From positions 1 through 57,176 of IMG/VR virus record IMGVR_UViG_3300043446_003411: 57,176 bases of DNA, one strand, 5' to 3'. Both the position numbers and the translations under genes were made by a program. Shown here one piece after another: positions 48,133-57,176 of the stretch. The notes under the pieces were generated by a model that was not told the origin of the DNA, searched no databases, and saw only the letters and a program-made list of their open reading frames with translations. Positions within the stretch are counted from its first letter, which is position 1. The number at the start of each line of letters is the position of its first letter. The stretch comes from a virus.

Positions 48133-48819
48133 CTAGCATTTGATGATATGCCAAAGATCCATGTAAAGAGGTGTCCATGAGCCTTGCGAATCGCTACCAA
48201 AATTGGCGGTATTTGTTGTCGGGTTGTTGTGGCTATGATTGGCTGCATTCATGTTTGAGGTCACATTATGAGCGCCGCCATAATGAGCAGAGTAGTTACG
48301 ATTTCCCGGATGCCCGTGACCCGGAGCAGAGACTCTGGTGTTTCCGGCGTTCCAAGATGTGCCGCCACCAGTTGAGTTTTGACCATAGTTTCCATTGTGA
48401 TTGAAACCATGACCATCGGTTGAACAATTGATAGCATTGGTATCATGGTATCCGTTGCCACCTATGGAGACACTTGGGGATATGGAGTTTGAATGAGAGT
48501 GTGCGGCACTATATGTGTTTGACGCATTGCCTCTGCTTAAGTTGCCAGAGACCCCTTGTATAAATCTTGAAGAGCCTCCCGGCAAATTGAATGTTGTTGA
48601 TCCGTCTCCAGAGCCATACGTTGTTGAGATTGCGGCAAACAGCGCAGCATAAATAGACCTGCTTACCGCAGACCCATCGCAAAACAACCAGCCCTCGGGG
48701 GCGGTTCTTGTTGTTTGTGTCCCATAGGTTGCGGCACCACCAGCCCACGGCACAATAAGTCCGGGAGGAATCGCAATCTGCGGTCCAGTCTGTAGATTTC
48801 TGACGGATAGAACACTCAT
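48133..48819 (-). CDS. Tail-collar domain protein 1
   Basis: 228 residues. PPGLIVPWAGG, PEGWLFCDGSAVSRS, YAALFAAISTTYGSGDG and FNLPGGSSRFIQG are the phage tail-collar landmarks (microcystin-dependent-protein family), followed by a His/Asn/Ser/Gly-rich C-terminal shaft (HSHSNSIS, GHGHPGN). The His-rich part may bind metals along the fibre axis, as known for other phage needles. Likely receptor-binding tip. Confidence 0.85.
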   Translation of the reverse strand: MSVLSVRNLQTGPQIAIPPGLIVPWAGGAATYGTQTTRTAPEGWLFCDGSAVSRSIYAALFAAISTTYGSGDGSTTFNLPGGSSRFIQGVSGNLSRGNASNTYSAAHSHSNSISPSVSIGGNGYHDTNAINCSTDGHGFNHNGNYGQNSTGGGTSWNAGNTRVSAPGHGHPGNRNYSAHYGGAHNVTSNMNAANHSHNNPTTNTANFGSDSQGSWTPLYMDLWHIIKC

Positions 48820-49541
48820 GTCTTAATGATCATTCCCGCAATAAACGTGTCTAAAGACTGATTGTTTGTGAACGTGACATTTCCTGACGCACTCGTTGCT
48901 GTCAAACTATGGTAGGCATTAGCGTGATCACCGGAATACGTTGCGTTTGTGCCATTGTGATTGTGAGTGTGATAATGGTCACCGGCATCAATATAGCCAA
49001 CAATTGTGTGTGTGTGACTATCAATGCTACCGCCAGCACGCGTCCCGTTTCCAGCGGCAAAGTTGGAGGTGGATCCACTGGTATTGTTTGCAAGGTTGTA
49101 GTGATTATGATATGAGCCAGCGTTTCCTCCGTTGGTATTAATACCATTGATGTTGTGGCCGTGATATCCTAGGTTGTTGACATTTGCGGTGTTCGCTGCA
49201 AAACCAAACGTCACTGAATAACTTGCGTTGTGTGAATGACTGTTTGCTCCACCCTGAGCAATCGTTGAGGACAGCGTATTAGAGGCGGACCCCCAAAGAT
49301 GTTTTCCAGTAACGGAAACATCTGGCAGACGAAATGTGCCAACTGCCTCTCCCCCGGTGTTATACTTGGAGCCGACCACAGCGTATAGCGCAGGAAAGTC
49401 GCTCTGATTCTTCACGGTACCGTCGCAGAAAAGCCAGCCGACAGGGGCAGTAGTTCCTCCGCCCCAGTGCATAATTGCCCCGGGTGGGAAAAATCTTAGG
49501 GCCGCAATAGGCCCACCTTTTGTCAAAGAGTGAACGCTCAC
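48816..49541 (-). CDS. Tail-collar domain protein 2
   Basis: 241 residues, same layout as its neighbours: FFPPGAIMHWGGG, VGWLFCDGTVKNQSDFP, YAVVGSKYNTGG, FRLPDVS, then an Asn/Gly/His-rich shaft (HSHNASYS, HTHTIVG, HYHTHNHNG). Overlaps the collar genes on either side by four bases each. Receptor recognition is the likely job. Confidence 0.85.
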   Translation of the reverse strand: MSVHSLTKGGPIAALRFFPPGAIMHWGGGTTAPVGWLFCDGTVKNQSDFPALYAVVGSKYNTGGEAVGTFRLPDVSVTGKHLWGSASNTLSSTIAQGGANSHSHNASYSVTFGFAANTANVNNLGYHGHNINGINTNGGNAGSYHNHYNLANNTSGSTSNFAAGNGTRAGGSIDSHTHTIVGYIDAGDHYHTHNHNGTNATYSGDHANAYHSLTATSASGNVTFTNNQSLDTFIAGMIIKT

Positions 49542-50269
49542 ACCACACCCGTAAATAGAATATAATTGAGTTCGATATAGGGTGGCCTGTGATCGACAGC
49601 GGCAGGCGCTGTGTTTGTGTTGGTTACACTGATGCCGTGATTATGTGATCCATCGCTGGTTGTGTTTGAGGTGTTGACTCCGTGACCGTGACCACCGTGA
49701 CCACCACCGTCATAGTTATAAGCACCATTATGGCCGTGACCATAAAAGGACATTCCTTTTGCAGACCCAGAGCCGCCAAGTGGCTGTGAGCCACCACCGT
49801 TTGCATCAATGTTTGCTCCTGACACAACATTGTTGAGACCCGGAGCATCCGTACCAGTGTTCACACTGCTGTGGTTGTGAGCCCCACCAGTCGCATCATT
49901 TGCTGTCACATTGGTTGTGAACGTATGATTGTGCGTATTTGTTGCGTTACCGCCAGTTGCTCCAACGTTTGATGTTGCGCCCGACGGAGGAGTAGTTGTT
50001 GATGGACAGCGAATGAGACGTGTTCTCAGATCCGGAACACGAAAGTGCGTACTGCCCGCAGCGCCAGAACCATTTGTGTTTGCTCCAAAGGGAAACGTTG
50101 CGCCGTTGTTTGTTATGGTTTCATAAAGTTCTGGGTAGGTGGCAATTGCTAACTCTTGGCCATTGCACAATACCCAGTTCGTGGGCGCAGTTGAATCAGA
50201 CCAAGCGAGAATGGTCCCGGTTGGGATGGTGTCTGATCTTGTAACTCCTGATATTGTGGTAATGCTCAT
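49538..50269 (-). CDS. Tail-collar domain protein 3
   Basis: 243 residues from ATG 50269. IPTGTILAWSD, NWVLCNGQELAIATYPELY, FRVPDLRTRLIRCPS and an Asn/His/Gly-rich C-terminal region with HNHTFTT, HGHNGAYNYDGGG and HGHGVNTSN. Third of three tandem collar paralogues. Different tips on one fibre would widen the range of hosts. Confidence 0.85.
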   Translation of the reverse strand: MSITTISGVTRSDTIPTGTILAWSDSTAPTNWVLCNGQELAIATYPELYETITNNGATFPFGANTNGSGAAGSTHFRVPDLRTRLIRCPSTTTPPSGATSNVGATGGNATNTHNHTFTTNVTANDATGGAHNHSSVNTGTDAPGLNNVVSGANIDANGGGSQPLGGSGSAKGMSFYGHGHNGAYNYDGGGHGGHGHGVNTSNTTSDGSHNHGISVTNTNTAPAAVDHRPPYIELNYILFTGVV

Positions 50270-50271
50270 AA

Positions 50272-50682
50272 TTAGACGTAGCAGAGAACGCCAAAGAAAC
50301 AAAAAGACAGATTGCTTGTTGATGAGTAGACAGTCACAATGTCTGTGGGTTGAATGGTCACTCCCATAGGGCAGATGTCTGTTTTGTTTCCTGCTATCTT
50401 TTCATCGTAGTGGATGTAGTGTTTTGCTGCTAGCGCAGCGCCGCCATCTCTGATGGCTATTCGGTATGTCGCAGATGTTGTTGCTTGATTGCAAACCGTT
50501 ATCCCTGAGAAAATGACTTGTCTTCCTGATGGCGCTGTGTAAACGTCTGTGTTTGTTGCCGCTGTCGGTATCGATTGAACGATTGGTCGATGATAAAAAA
50601 CGACAGAAGAAGACGCATCCTGAATTTCAGGATATAGGGAGGAGGAAGGGTAGGTCGACGTTGAGGGATAGAGGATTGCCAT
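50272..50682 (-). CDS. Beta-rich virion protein, paralogue A
   Basis: 136 residues, of which the last ~95 match the protein at 54386-54715: AATNTDVYTAPSG, ITVCNQATTSATYRIAIR, TVYSSTSNLSFCFFGVL. All beta and Ser/Thr rich, the sort of sandwich that decorates phage tails. Function not established. Confidence 0.75.
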   Translation of the reverse strand: MAILYPSTSTYPSSSLYPEIQDASSSVVFYHRPIVQSIPTAATNTDVYTAPSGRQVIFSGITVCNQATTSATYRIAIRDGGAALAAKHYIHYDEKIAGNKTDICPMGVTIQPTDIVTVYSSTSNLSFCFFGVLCYV

Positions 50683-51081
50683 TTACTTTTTTGAGGGCGG
50701 CACGGGCAACTCGAATCCGATAAGGACATCCATCTCGTTGAACGAGAGATCAAAGCCCGCCTCGGTGATATCGCGAAGTTGTTGACGATAGGCGTCCCAT
50801 TCGGCGCACCAGTCTTCGCCTCGCACCTGTCGGATGTCGTAGCCTTGCGTCCAATCGGATTCTCTTAAAAGCCAATCTCTTATTTGACGCAAGTTCTCCA
50901 TAGGCTCATCTTGCTTAAGTTCCTCAATGGCTGCCTCAACTTCTTCTCTTGTCGGCTGTTCGACATCGTCGCTATGCCATTCTATTTTGTCGTAGTCATC
51001 ATCTCTAACTGCGAACTGCGCCTGTGGGCGCAACTTCAAAAGAGCCTCAGTGACCCCAATATTTTTTCTCATTCCAATCAT
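50683..51081 (-). CDS. Tail-assembly-chaperone-like protein
   Basis: 132 residues. LRQIRDWLLRESDWTQGYDI and EWDAYRQQLRDITEAG match the short 'R..L..SDWTQ..D' and 'W..YRQ.LRDI' motif of phage tail assembly chaperones (APC type), which bind unfolded tail-fibre proteins. AGGAAG precedes the ATG. The setting among fibre genes agrees. Confidence 0.75.
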   Translation of the reverse strand: MIGMRKNIGVTEALLKLRPQAQFAVRDDDYDKIEWHSDDVEQPTREEVEAAIEELKQDEPMENLRQIRDWLLRESDWTQGYDIRQVRGEDWCAEWDAYRQQLRDITEAGFDLSFNEMDVLIGFELPVPPSKK

Positions 51082-51082
51082 T

Positions 51083-51550
51083 TTAACTTCCTATCTCGTA
51101 CAATCTTAGATAGTGATTTGTAGAACCACTATTGTATGTCCCAATCCAAGCCGTGCCTTGATGAGCCAGCGCTTGACCGGTGAAACTGTAAGTTCCGACA
51201 GAGGCCGGAGTATAGATAAACGTTCTCTCATAGAATCCAATATGCAAACTATGAGCACCCATATGACCGCCATGCATTACTTGAGTTCCGTTGCATAAGA
51301 CCCTATGATAAACCAAACACCAGTTTCCTTGAGCGTAATCATTTCTCGAATTCATAAGGTATTCGACAAGTATTTTATTTCCGGCTTTGCTTGTTGTTAT
51401 AGATGTTGTGAGAGTGTTGACCCAAGTAGCAGTTCCAACCGTTGTGTTTACTGTACTGGTGTTGTCCACAAACTGAATGACAGTGCCGGGGATATTAACA
51501 GCGCTTGACTCTGCGGTGATCTGCGTCCCATTGGAGAATTCGATGCCCAT
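51083..51550 (-). CDS. Tandem beta-rich fibre protein 1
   Basis: 155 residues. First of three neighbours with the same plan: M(G/A)I.F.N...IT..., a Val/Thr-rich beta core, an aromatic middle (LVYHRVLCNGTQVMHGGHMG), Y(T)PAS.G.YSF and a short end LRLYEI. Likely trimeric adhesin or small fibre domain of the virion. Stop/start overlap of one base with the next copy. Confidence 0.75.
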   Translation of the reverse strand: MGIEFSNGTQITAESSAVNIPGTVIQFVDNTSTVNTTVGTATWVNTLTTSITTSKAGNKILVEYLMNSRNDYAQGNWCLVYHRVLCNGTQVMHGGHMGAHSLHIGFYERTFIYTPASVGTYSFTGQALAHQGTAWIGTYNSGSTNHYLRLYEIGS

Positions 51551-52029
51551 TAGACCGCAATCTCCGTTAATCGCATGTATGCAGGAGTACCGTCAGAGCC
51601 TGTACCGAAGGTTGTTGAAGATGCTTGATACGACCAGCCTCGACATTTGTAGGAGTGTGGACCAACGGAACCCGGCGTGTGAATAGCAACACGATGAATG
51701 TGACGAATAGTATTTGTATACTCACCATTATATCCACTATAAGACAACTGAGTTCCGGTCTGCACATGAACTATATCCATATAATGCAAATTCCATACGT
51801 TGTCTCCCCAGTCGTTTGAACGGTTGTCACTATGCAATTCAATTAAGACTTTATTACTTGCGCTGGTCAAAGTAATTGTGTCGCTTGTGAAAAAGTCTAC
51901 TGCGCTTGTGCTACTCGTTGCCATACCACTAGTGTTTAACGTGTGCACCGTCTGGACGATGTGTCCGGGCATGCTGATCTTGTTGCTTACCTCGGTTATT
52001 TGTTTAGAGTTGCTAAATATGATGGCCAT
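51550..52029 (-). CDS. Tandem beta-rich fibre protein 2
   Basis: 159 residues. Same plan as its neighbours (FSNSKQITEVSNKI, VHVQTGTQLSYSGYNG, HTPGSVGPHSY, YMRLTEIAV). The start, conserved turns and end match; the middle differs, as expected of host-recognition parts under change. Confidence 0.75.
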   Translation of the reverse strand: MAIIFSNSKQITEVSNKISMPGHIVQTVHTLNTSGMATSSTSAVDFFTSDTITLTSASNKVLIELHSDNRSNDWGDNVWNLHYMDIVHVQTGTQLSYSGYNGEYTNTIRHIHRVAIHTPGSVGPHSYKCRGWSYQASSTTFGTGSDGTPAYMRLTEIAV

Positions 52030-52508
52030 TATGTTGCAAACTCTATTAATCGAATGTGGCTTATTCCATCATGTGCACAAGACGTATTGCAAACATGAGT
52101 GCCGCTCGGGTAGTTTCCGAACCTGAGGCTGTAAGTCTGAGCAGAGGTACTTGCGGGCGAGTGCAGGAAGTGCTTAGACCAATCGTAGATCACCATTCTC
52201 CACGTCCCATTCCATCCGCTTCGGCCTAGCGCTACGTTCTGCGTATTATTGTGAACCCAAAAATAGCCAAGGCTCCAACTGCCATCCGCAATGTCTCCAC
52301 GAAAGTGACAATTGACGTAAATGAGTATTTGACTCGTCGTAGATGTTGGGGTTATCGTTGCGGTCGCAATCTCGTTTTGGGTCGACCAGTTATTTACGGA
52401 AAGAGTTGCGGTAAAAGGGTTATCAACAATTTGAATAACTTTTTTGGGATAGGATATTTTTCCAGCGCCGACTTCGGTTATTGTGTTGTTAGGAAATACT
52501 ATAGCCAT
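52029..52508 (-). CDS. Tandem beta-rich fibre protein 3
   Basis: 159 residues, third copy (FPNNTITEVGAGKI, WVHNNTQNVALGRSGWNG, HSPASTSAQTY, HIRLIEFAT). It overlaps the halogenase end by 20 bases, so halogenase and fibre proteins are made from one transcript. Confidence 0.75.
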   Translation of the reverse strand: MAIVFPNNTITEVGAGKISYPKKVIQIVDNPFTATLSVNNWSTQNEIATATITPTSTTSQILIYVNCHFRGDIADGSWSLGYFWVHNNTQNVALGRSGWNGTWRMVIYDWSKHFLHSPASTSAQTYSLRFGNYPSGTHVCNTSCAHDGISHIRLIEFAT

Positions 52509-54015
52509 ATTGGTACTCCCTAATATTTTGAATGAATTCGGTGTTGTCGAGCATACGTTCCATGATCGCTTCGGCGTTATACTCTCCCACCTCCCAGACG
52601 GTTTTGGCGAGATCGTGCTGGCCGAAGAAATCCAATTCTCTTTGCGCTTCCTTTTTGCCGAAGTAGCCGAGACCGATAAGAATCCAGTTATAGAGTGATG
52701 CTCCGGCGTGTCCCGGATATTGCTCTAAATCGTTTGGTCTAAGCATTCTGCACTTTTGAAGTTCAATAATCATTTTGCTGGATTCGGTGAGCGGTTCTCC
52801 GGTCCCCATCCAGCGCCAAAACTCAGAGTCTGTTCTTTGACTCGCGTAGTGAATATTCAGAAAATCTTTAAAGTCATCGTACATCTTTGACATTACGCGA
52901 TTGTATATCCCAACAGACGCTTCGTTGCATGTGTCTTCGCGAGTGTCTCTAAGATATTGAAACACAAATGTGTTTAGTTGGATTACGGTGCTATGAATAC
53001 TTGTCGCCTCAAGAGGCTCCGCGAACGCAGCAGACAGGCCTGTGAAAAGACAGTTCTTAAACCAAAGTTTTTCTGAGCGTCCGGTTTCAAAATTGAACAC
53101 ACGGATTGGTTCGATCTCTCTGCCCAGAGTATTTTCAATCTCAGCAAGAGCATCCCCATGAGAAACAAATGAATCATCAAACACATAGCCACAACCCCAG
53201 CGGTCCTGCGTTGGGATCATCCACATCCATCCCGCTTTCTGTGCCCAAGCAATCGTGACAGGATCGATTTTCTCGTCTTCCTCGTGAGGAATAAGAAATG
53301 GCATTGCGGTATTGACGGGAAGGTGTTCCCGATAAGACCTCCAACCAATCCCTAGTCTCTTTGCGAACACACGAGCAAAACCCGTGCAGTCAACAAAGAA
53401 ATCTGCTTCTATCGTCTGGCCGTTGCTGAGGTTGATTGATGTTATGAATCCCGTTTCATCAACGGCAATGTCCACAACTTCGGAGTCAATGCTAGTTACG
53501 CCTTCTCCGCAAACCTTTTTAAAATACTTGCCGACCTTATGGGCGTCAAAGTGATATGCGTGACTATGCATGTTGATGATCTTCTCGGTCTTTTCTTCGG
53601 GGTAAAAAGACGACAGGGATCTTTCAATATACTTTCCGTCAAGACTTGCGGTATGAAAGGGCAAATCATTAACAAGAGCATGACAAAGTAGATAGTCTGT
53701 TCCAACGGAATTTGAGGTCGGGCCATCAAGCGGAGCAATATACTCATGACCGAGTTCCCTCCAGTCACGATGCTTAATGCCGAGTTTTATTGTCGCATTG
53801 GTTTCGCGAAGAAAATCCCCCTCATCGCATCCGTAGTCCCATGCATTGCCTTGAATGATGTCTGTTAGATATCCGGTGCTGCCTTCACCTGCGCCAACGA
53901 TTCCAATTTTGCTGGACTCAATGACGGTCACATCATGGCTATCGCCCTGAACTTTTGTGATCATTAGCGCGGCCAGCCAGCCTGCTGTTCCTCCGCCGAC
54001 AATCGCAATCCTCAT
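52489..54015 (-). CDS. Flavin-dependent halogenase (tryptophan halogenase family)
   Basis: 508 residues. FAD site GGGTAGW (7-13), the catalytic Lys equivalent K77 (ATIKLG), the halogenase signature W263-x-W265-x-I-P (WMWMIP), and E336 in AEPLEATS. The enzyme uses reduced flavin, oxygen and chloride/bromide to form a Lys-haloamine that halogenates an aromatic ring. A related enzyme from a marine cyanophage is known to iodinate small substrates. Here the gene is overlapped by fibre genes on both sides, so the substrate could be a virion protein, a free indole or a host compound. Confidence 0.9.
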   Translation of the reverse strand: MRIAIVGGGTAGWLAALMITKVQGDSHDVTVIESSKIGIVGAGEGSTGYLTDIIQGNAWDYGCDEGDFLRETNATIKLGIKHRDWRELGHEYIAPLDGPTSNSVGTDYLLCHALVNDLPFHTASLDGKYIERSLSSFYPEEKTEKIINMHSHAYHFDAHKVGKYFKKVCGEGVTSIDSEVVDIAVDETGFITSINLSNGQTIEADFFVDCTGFARVFAKRLGIGWRSYREHLPVNTAMPFLIPHEEDEKIDPVTIAWAQKAGWMWMIPTQDRWGCGYVFDDSFVSHGDALAEIENTLGREIEPIRVFNFETGRSEKLWFKNCLFTGLSAAFAEPLEATSIHSTVIQLNTFVFQYLRDTREDTCNEASVGIYNRVMSKMYDDFKDFLNIHYASQRTDSEFWRWMGTGEPLTESSKMIIELQKCRMLRPNDLEQYPGHAGASLYNWILIGLGYFGKKEAQRELDFFGQHDLAKTVWEVGEYNAEAIMERMLDNTEFIQNIREYQYGYSIS

Positions 54016-54386
54016 GGCGTATCTCCCGACTTTGGTGGAACAACAGACGGATCAACCTCAATTAAAGCGAACTTAAATGCTCTGCCGCTTTTATTGTTTA
54101 GAATGAATAGGTCTTCCTCGCCCTCAATGATGGTGTAATCACCTATACCATTGCTGAGATTAAGATCCTGCGTGTAAAGATTTCTCCATCGATATGTGGC
54201 AGACCCGAGATCATATGAGTTCGTTGTTGACGGGTAGATTGTCGCGGCAATCCCAGACAGCCCGTCAAGTTTATCGTTGGCTGTCTTGACGCCCAAGTCA
54301 ATCGTGTTCAGAGCAGAGGCGGATATCGCAGATGCAGTAGATGGGGCATCAACAAATCCACCAGCATAGGGTCTCGAATACGGCAT
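54012..54386 (-). CDS. Tail-fibre head-domain-like protein (124 aa)
   Basis: Contains the fibre block YDLGSATYRWRNLYTQDLNL followed by SNGIGDYTIIEG, a beta-strand series found at the join between shaft and head in phage fibres. N-terminal Ala/Ser/Thr linker. Overlaps the halogenase by four bases. Confidence 0.75.
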   Translation of the reverse strand: MPYSRPYAGGFVDAPSTASAISASALNTIDLGVKTANDKLDGLSGIAATIYPSTTNSYDLGSATYRWRNLYTQDLNLSNGIGDYTIIEGEEDLFILNNKSGRAFKFALIEVDPSVVPPKSGDTP

Positions 54387-54715
54387 TAGGTAATCACCGA
54401 TCCGAAGAGGGAGAACGAGAGATTTGCGCTAGAAGCGTAGACCGTTACTACGTCCGTTGTTCCCAACGTGATGCCTATAGTTATTGCCACTGTGGACTTT
54501 GCGTAGACTGGCGAATCATAGAATATGTATTGACTCGCGGTTAATGTCGCCCCAACAGGACGGACCGCAAGACGAAACGTTGCATCGGACGTGCCCTGAT
54601 TACAGACAGTCAGTGTTGAGCACACGATGCTTGTTGATGACGGCACCGTATACATGTCTGTATTTGTTGTTGCCGATGGATTTGATTGTGCAATTACTTT
54701 ATATGCTGTAGCCAT
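54386..54715 (-). CDS. Beta-rich virion protein, paralogue B
   Basis: 109 residues. ATTNTDMYTVPSS, LTVCNQGTSDATFRLAVR and TVYASSANLSFSLFG pair with the protein at 50272-50682, so a second copy of this fold exists 4 kb away. Likely fibre or decoration protein. Confidence 0.75.
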   Translation of the reverse strand: MATAYKVIAQSNPSATTNTDMYTVPSSTSIVCSTLTVCNQGTSDATFRLAVRPVGATLTASQYIFYDSPVYAKSTVAITIGITLGTTDVVTVYASSANLSFSLFGSVIT

Positions 54716-54721
54716 TTGTTC

Positions 54722-56995
<2,274 letters not shown>

Positions 56996-57080
56996 TCACT
57001 GTCCCTCTGGCAAAAGAAACCTTTTCACATATTAGTTGCCGCAATATGCAAGATTAAATTGACCGTTTTTATTCTGTCCA

Positions 57081-57176
57081 TTATCTGTTCTCTAACTCAG
57101 CAATACGTTTCTTCAAGTCCTGCACCTCAGCGACAAGACAAGCGATCATGTCCCGTTCACGCCAGTTAATAGCCTG
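57081..57176 (-). CDS. C-terminal end of a coiled-coil or fibre protein (partial)
   Basis: The last 31 codons of a gene that continues beyond the window end: QAINWRERDMIACLVAEVQD then LKKRIAELENR. A hydrophobic and then heptad-patterned helix at the very end resembles the chaperone tails (peptidase S74 type) of phage fibres. The 90 bases down to the next gene hold no clear gene. Confidence 0.6.
   Translation of the reverse strand, partial: QAINWRERDMIACLVAEVQDLKKRIAELENR

Noticed and set aside
57025-57081. 18-codon frame after the partial gene at the right edge
   Set aside because: It has a TAATG join but is too short to support without conservation.

Overview
This window is a stretch of a large double-stranded DNA tailed-phage genome, read from the gene content: terminase, portal, holin, endolysin, tail fibres and a replisome of its own are all present, while no integrase, ribosomal RNA or ordinary cellular operon is visible. 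Host is inferred, not proven. The short FmdB-like protein, the holin next to a CHAP endolysin, a DnaE-type polymerase and leaderless ATG promoters recall phages of Actinobacteria. The flavin halogenase, DUF6065-like proteins and collagen-like fibres recall aquatic (cyano)phages. An uncultured aquatic actinobacterial phage is my best guess. Seven of the eight tRNAs read A-ending, G-ending split-box or AAC/AGC-type codons and most serve A-ending codons, which suits a phage poorer in GC than its host.

Layout. (1) Bases 33774 down to 1, minus strand: a nearly gap-free chain of genes running from replication (P-loop kinase, DnaB-like helicase, DnaG-like primase, putative single-strand binding protein, DNA polymerase III alpha, RecA) through recombination nucleases (two PD-(D/E)XK proteins, RuvC) and a sigma-region-4-like regulator to packaging (candidate small terminase, large terminase, portal), a calcineurin-type phosphoesterase, and then many small and several very large proteins of unknown role, probably virion-associated. 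The major capsid gene is not in the window. A 175-base gap at 10485-10667 looks like a structured non-coding RNA with promoter and terminator. (2) Bases 33900 to 45649, plus strand: helicase loader, adenosylcobalamin-dependent ribonucleotide reductase, a promoter and a three-helix leader RNA, a nickel/cobalt transporter, holin, endolysin and an intrinsic terminator; then tRNA-Gln, a DUF6065-like protein, two glycosyltransferases flanking a methyltransferase, five tRNAs, a deoxycytidylate deaminase, an SNF2-type helicase, tRNA-Ile, an HNH nuclease and tRNA-Lys. (3) Bases 57176 down to 45621, minus strand: a tail-fibre/adhesin region with a 755-residue collagen-like protein, a flavin-dependent halogenase, tandem paralogous beta-rich proteins, three tail-collar proteins, a second DUF6065-like protein and, after a UUCG terminator, a leaderless small gene and a SpoU/TrmH-type methyltransferase.

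The most interesting combination is the B12-dependent reductase followed by a metal transporter whose transcript begins with its own promoter and a folded leader: the phage may raise cobalt supply for the cofactor its reductase needs. Other points for a second look are the candidate ncRNA at 10.5 kb, a five-run G-tract at the divergent switch near 33.8 kb, the repeated leaderless promoter form, a 25-base tandem copy of a tRNA 3' end, and a halogenase translated together with tail proteins. Ten or so short genes are given here on the basis of reading frame, start signals and 4-8 base overlaps with neighbours.
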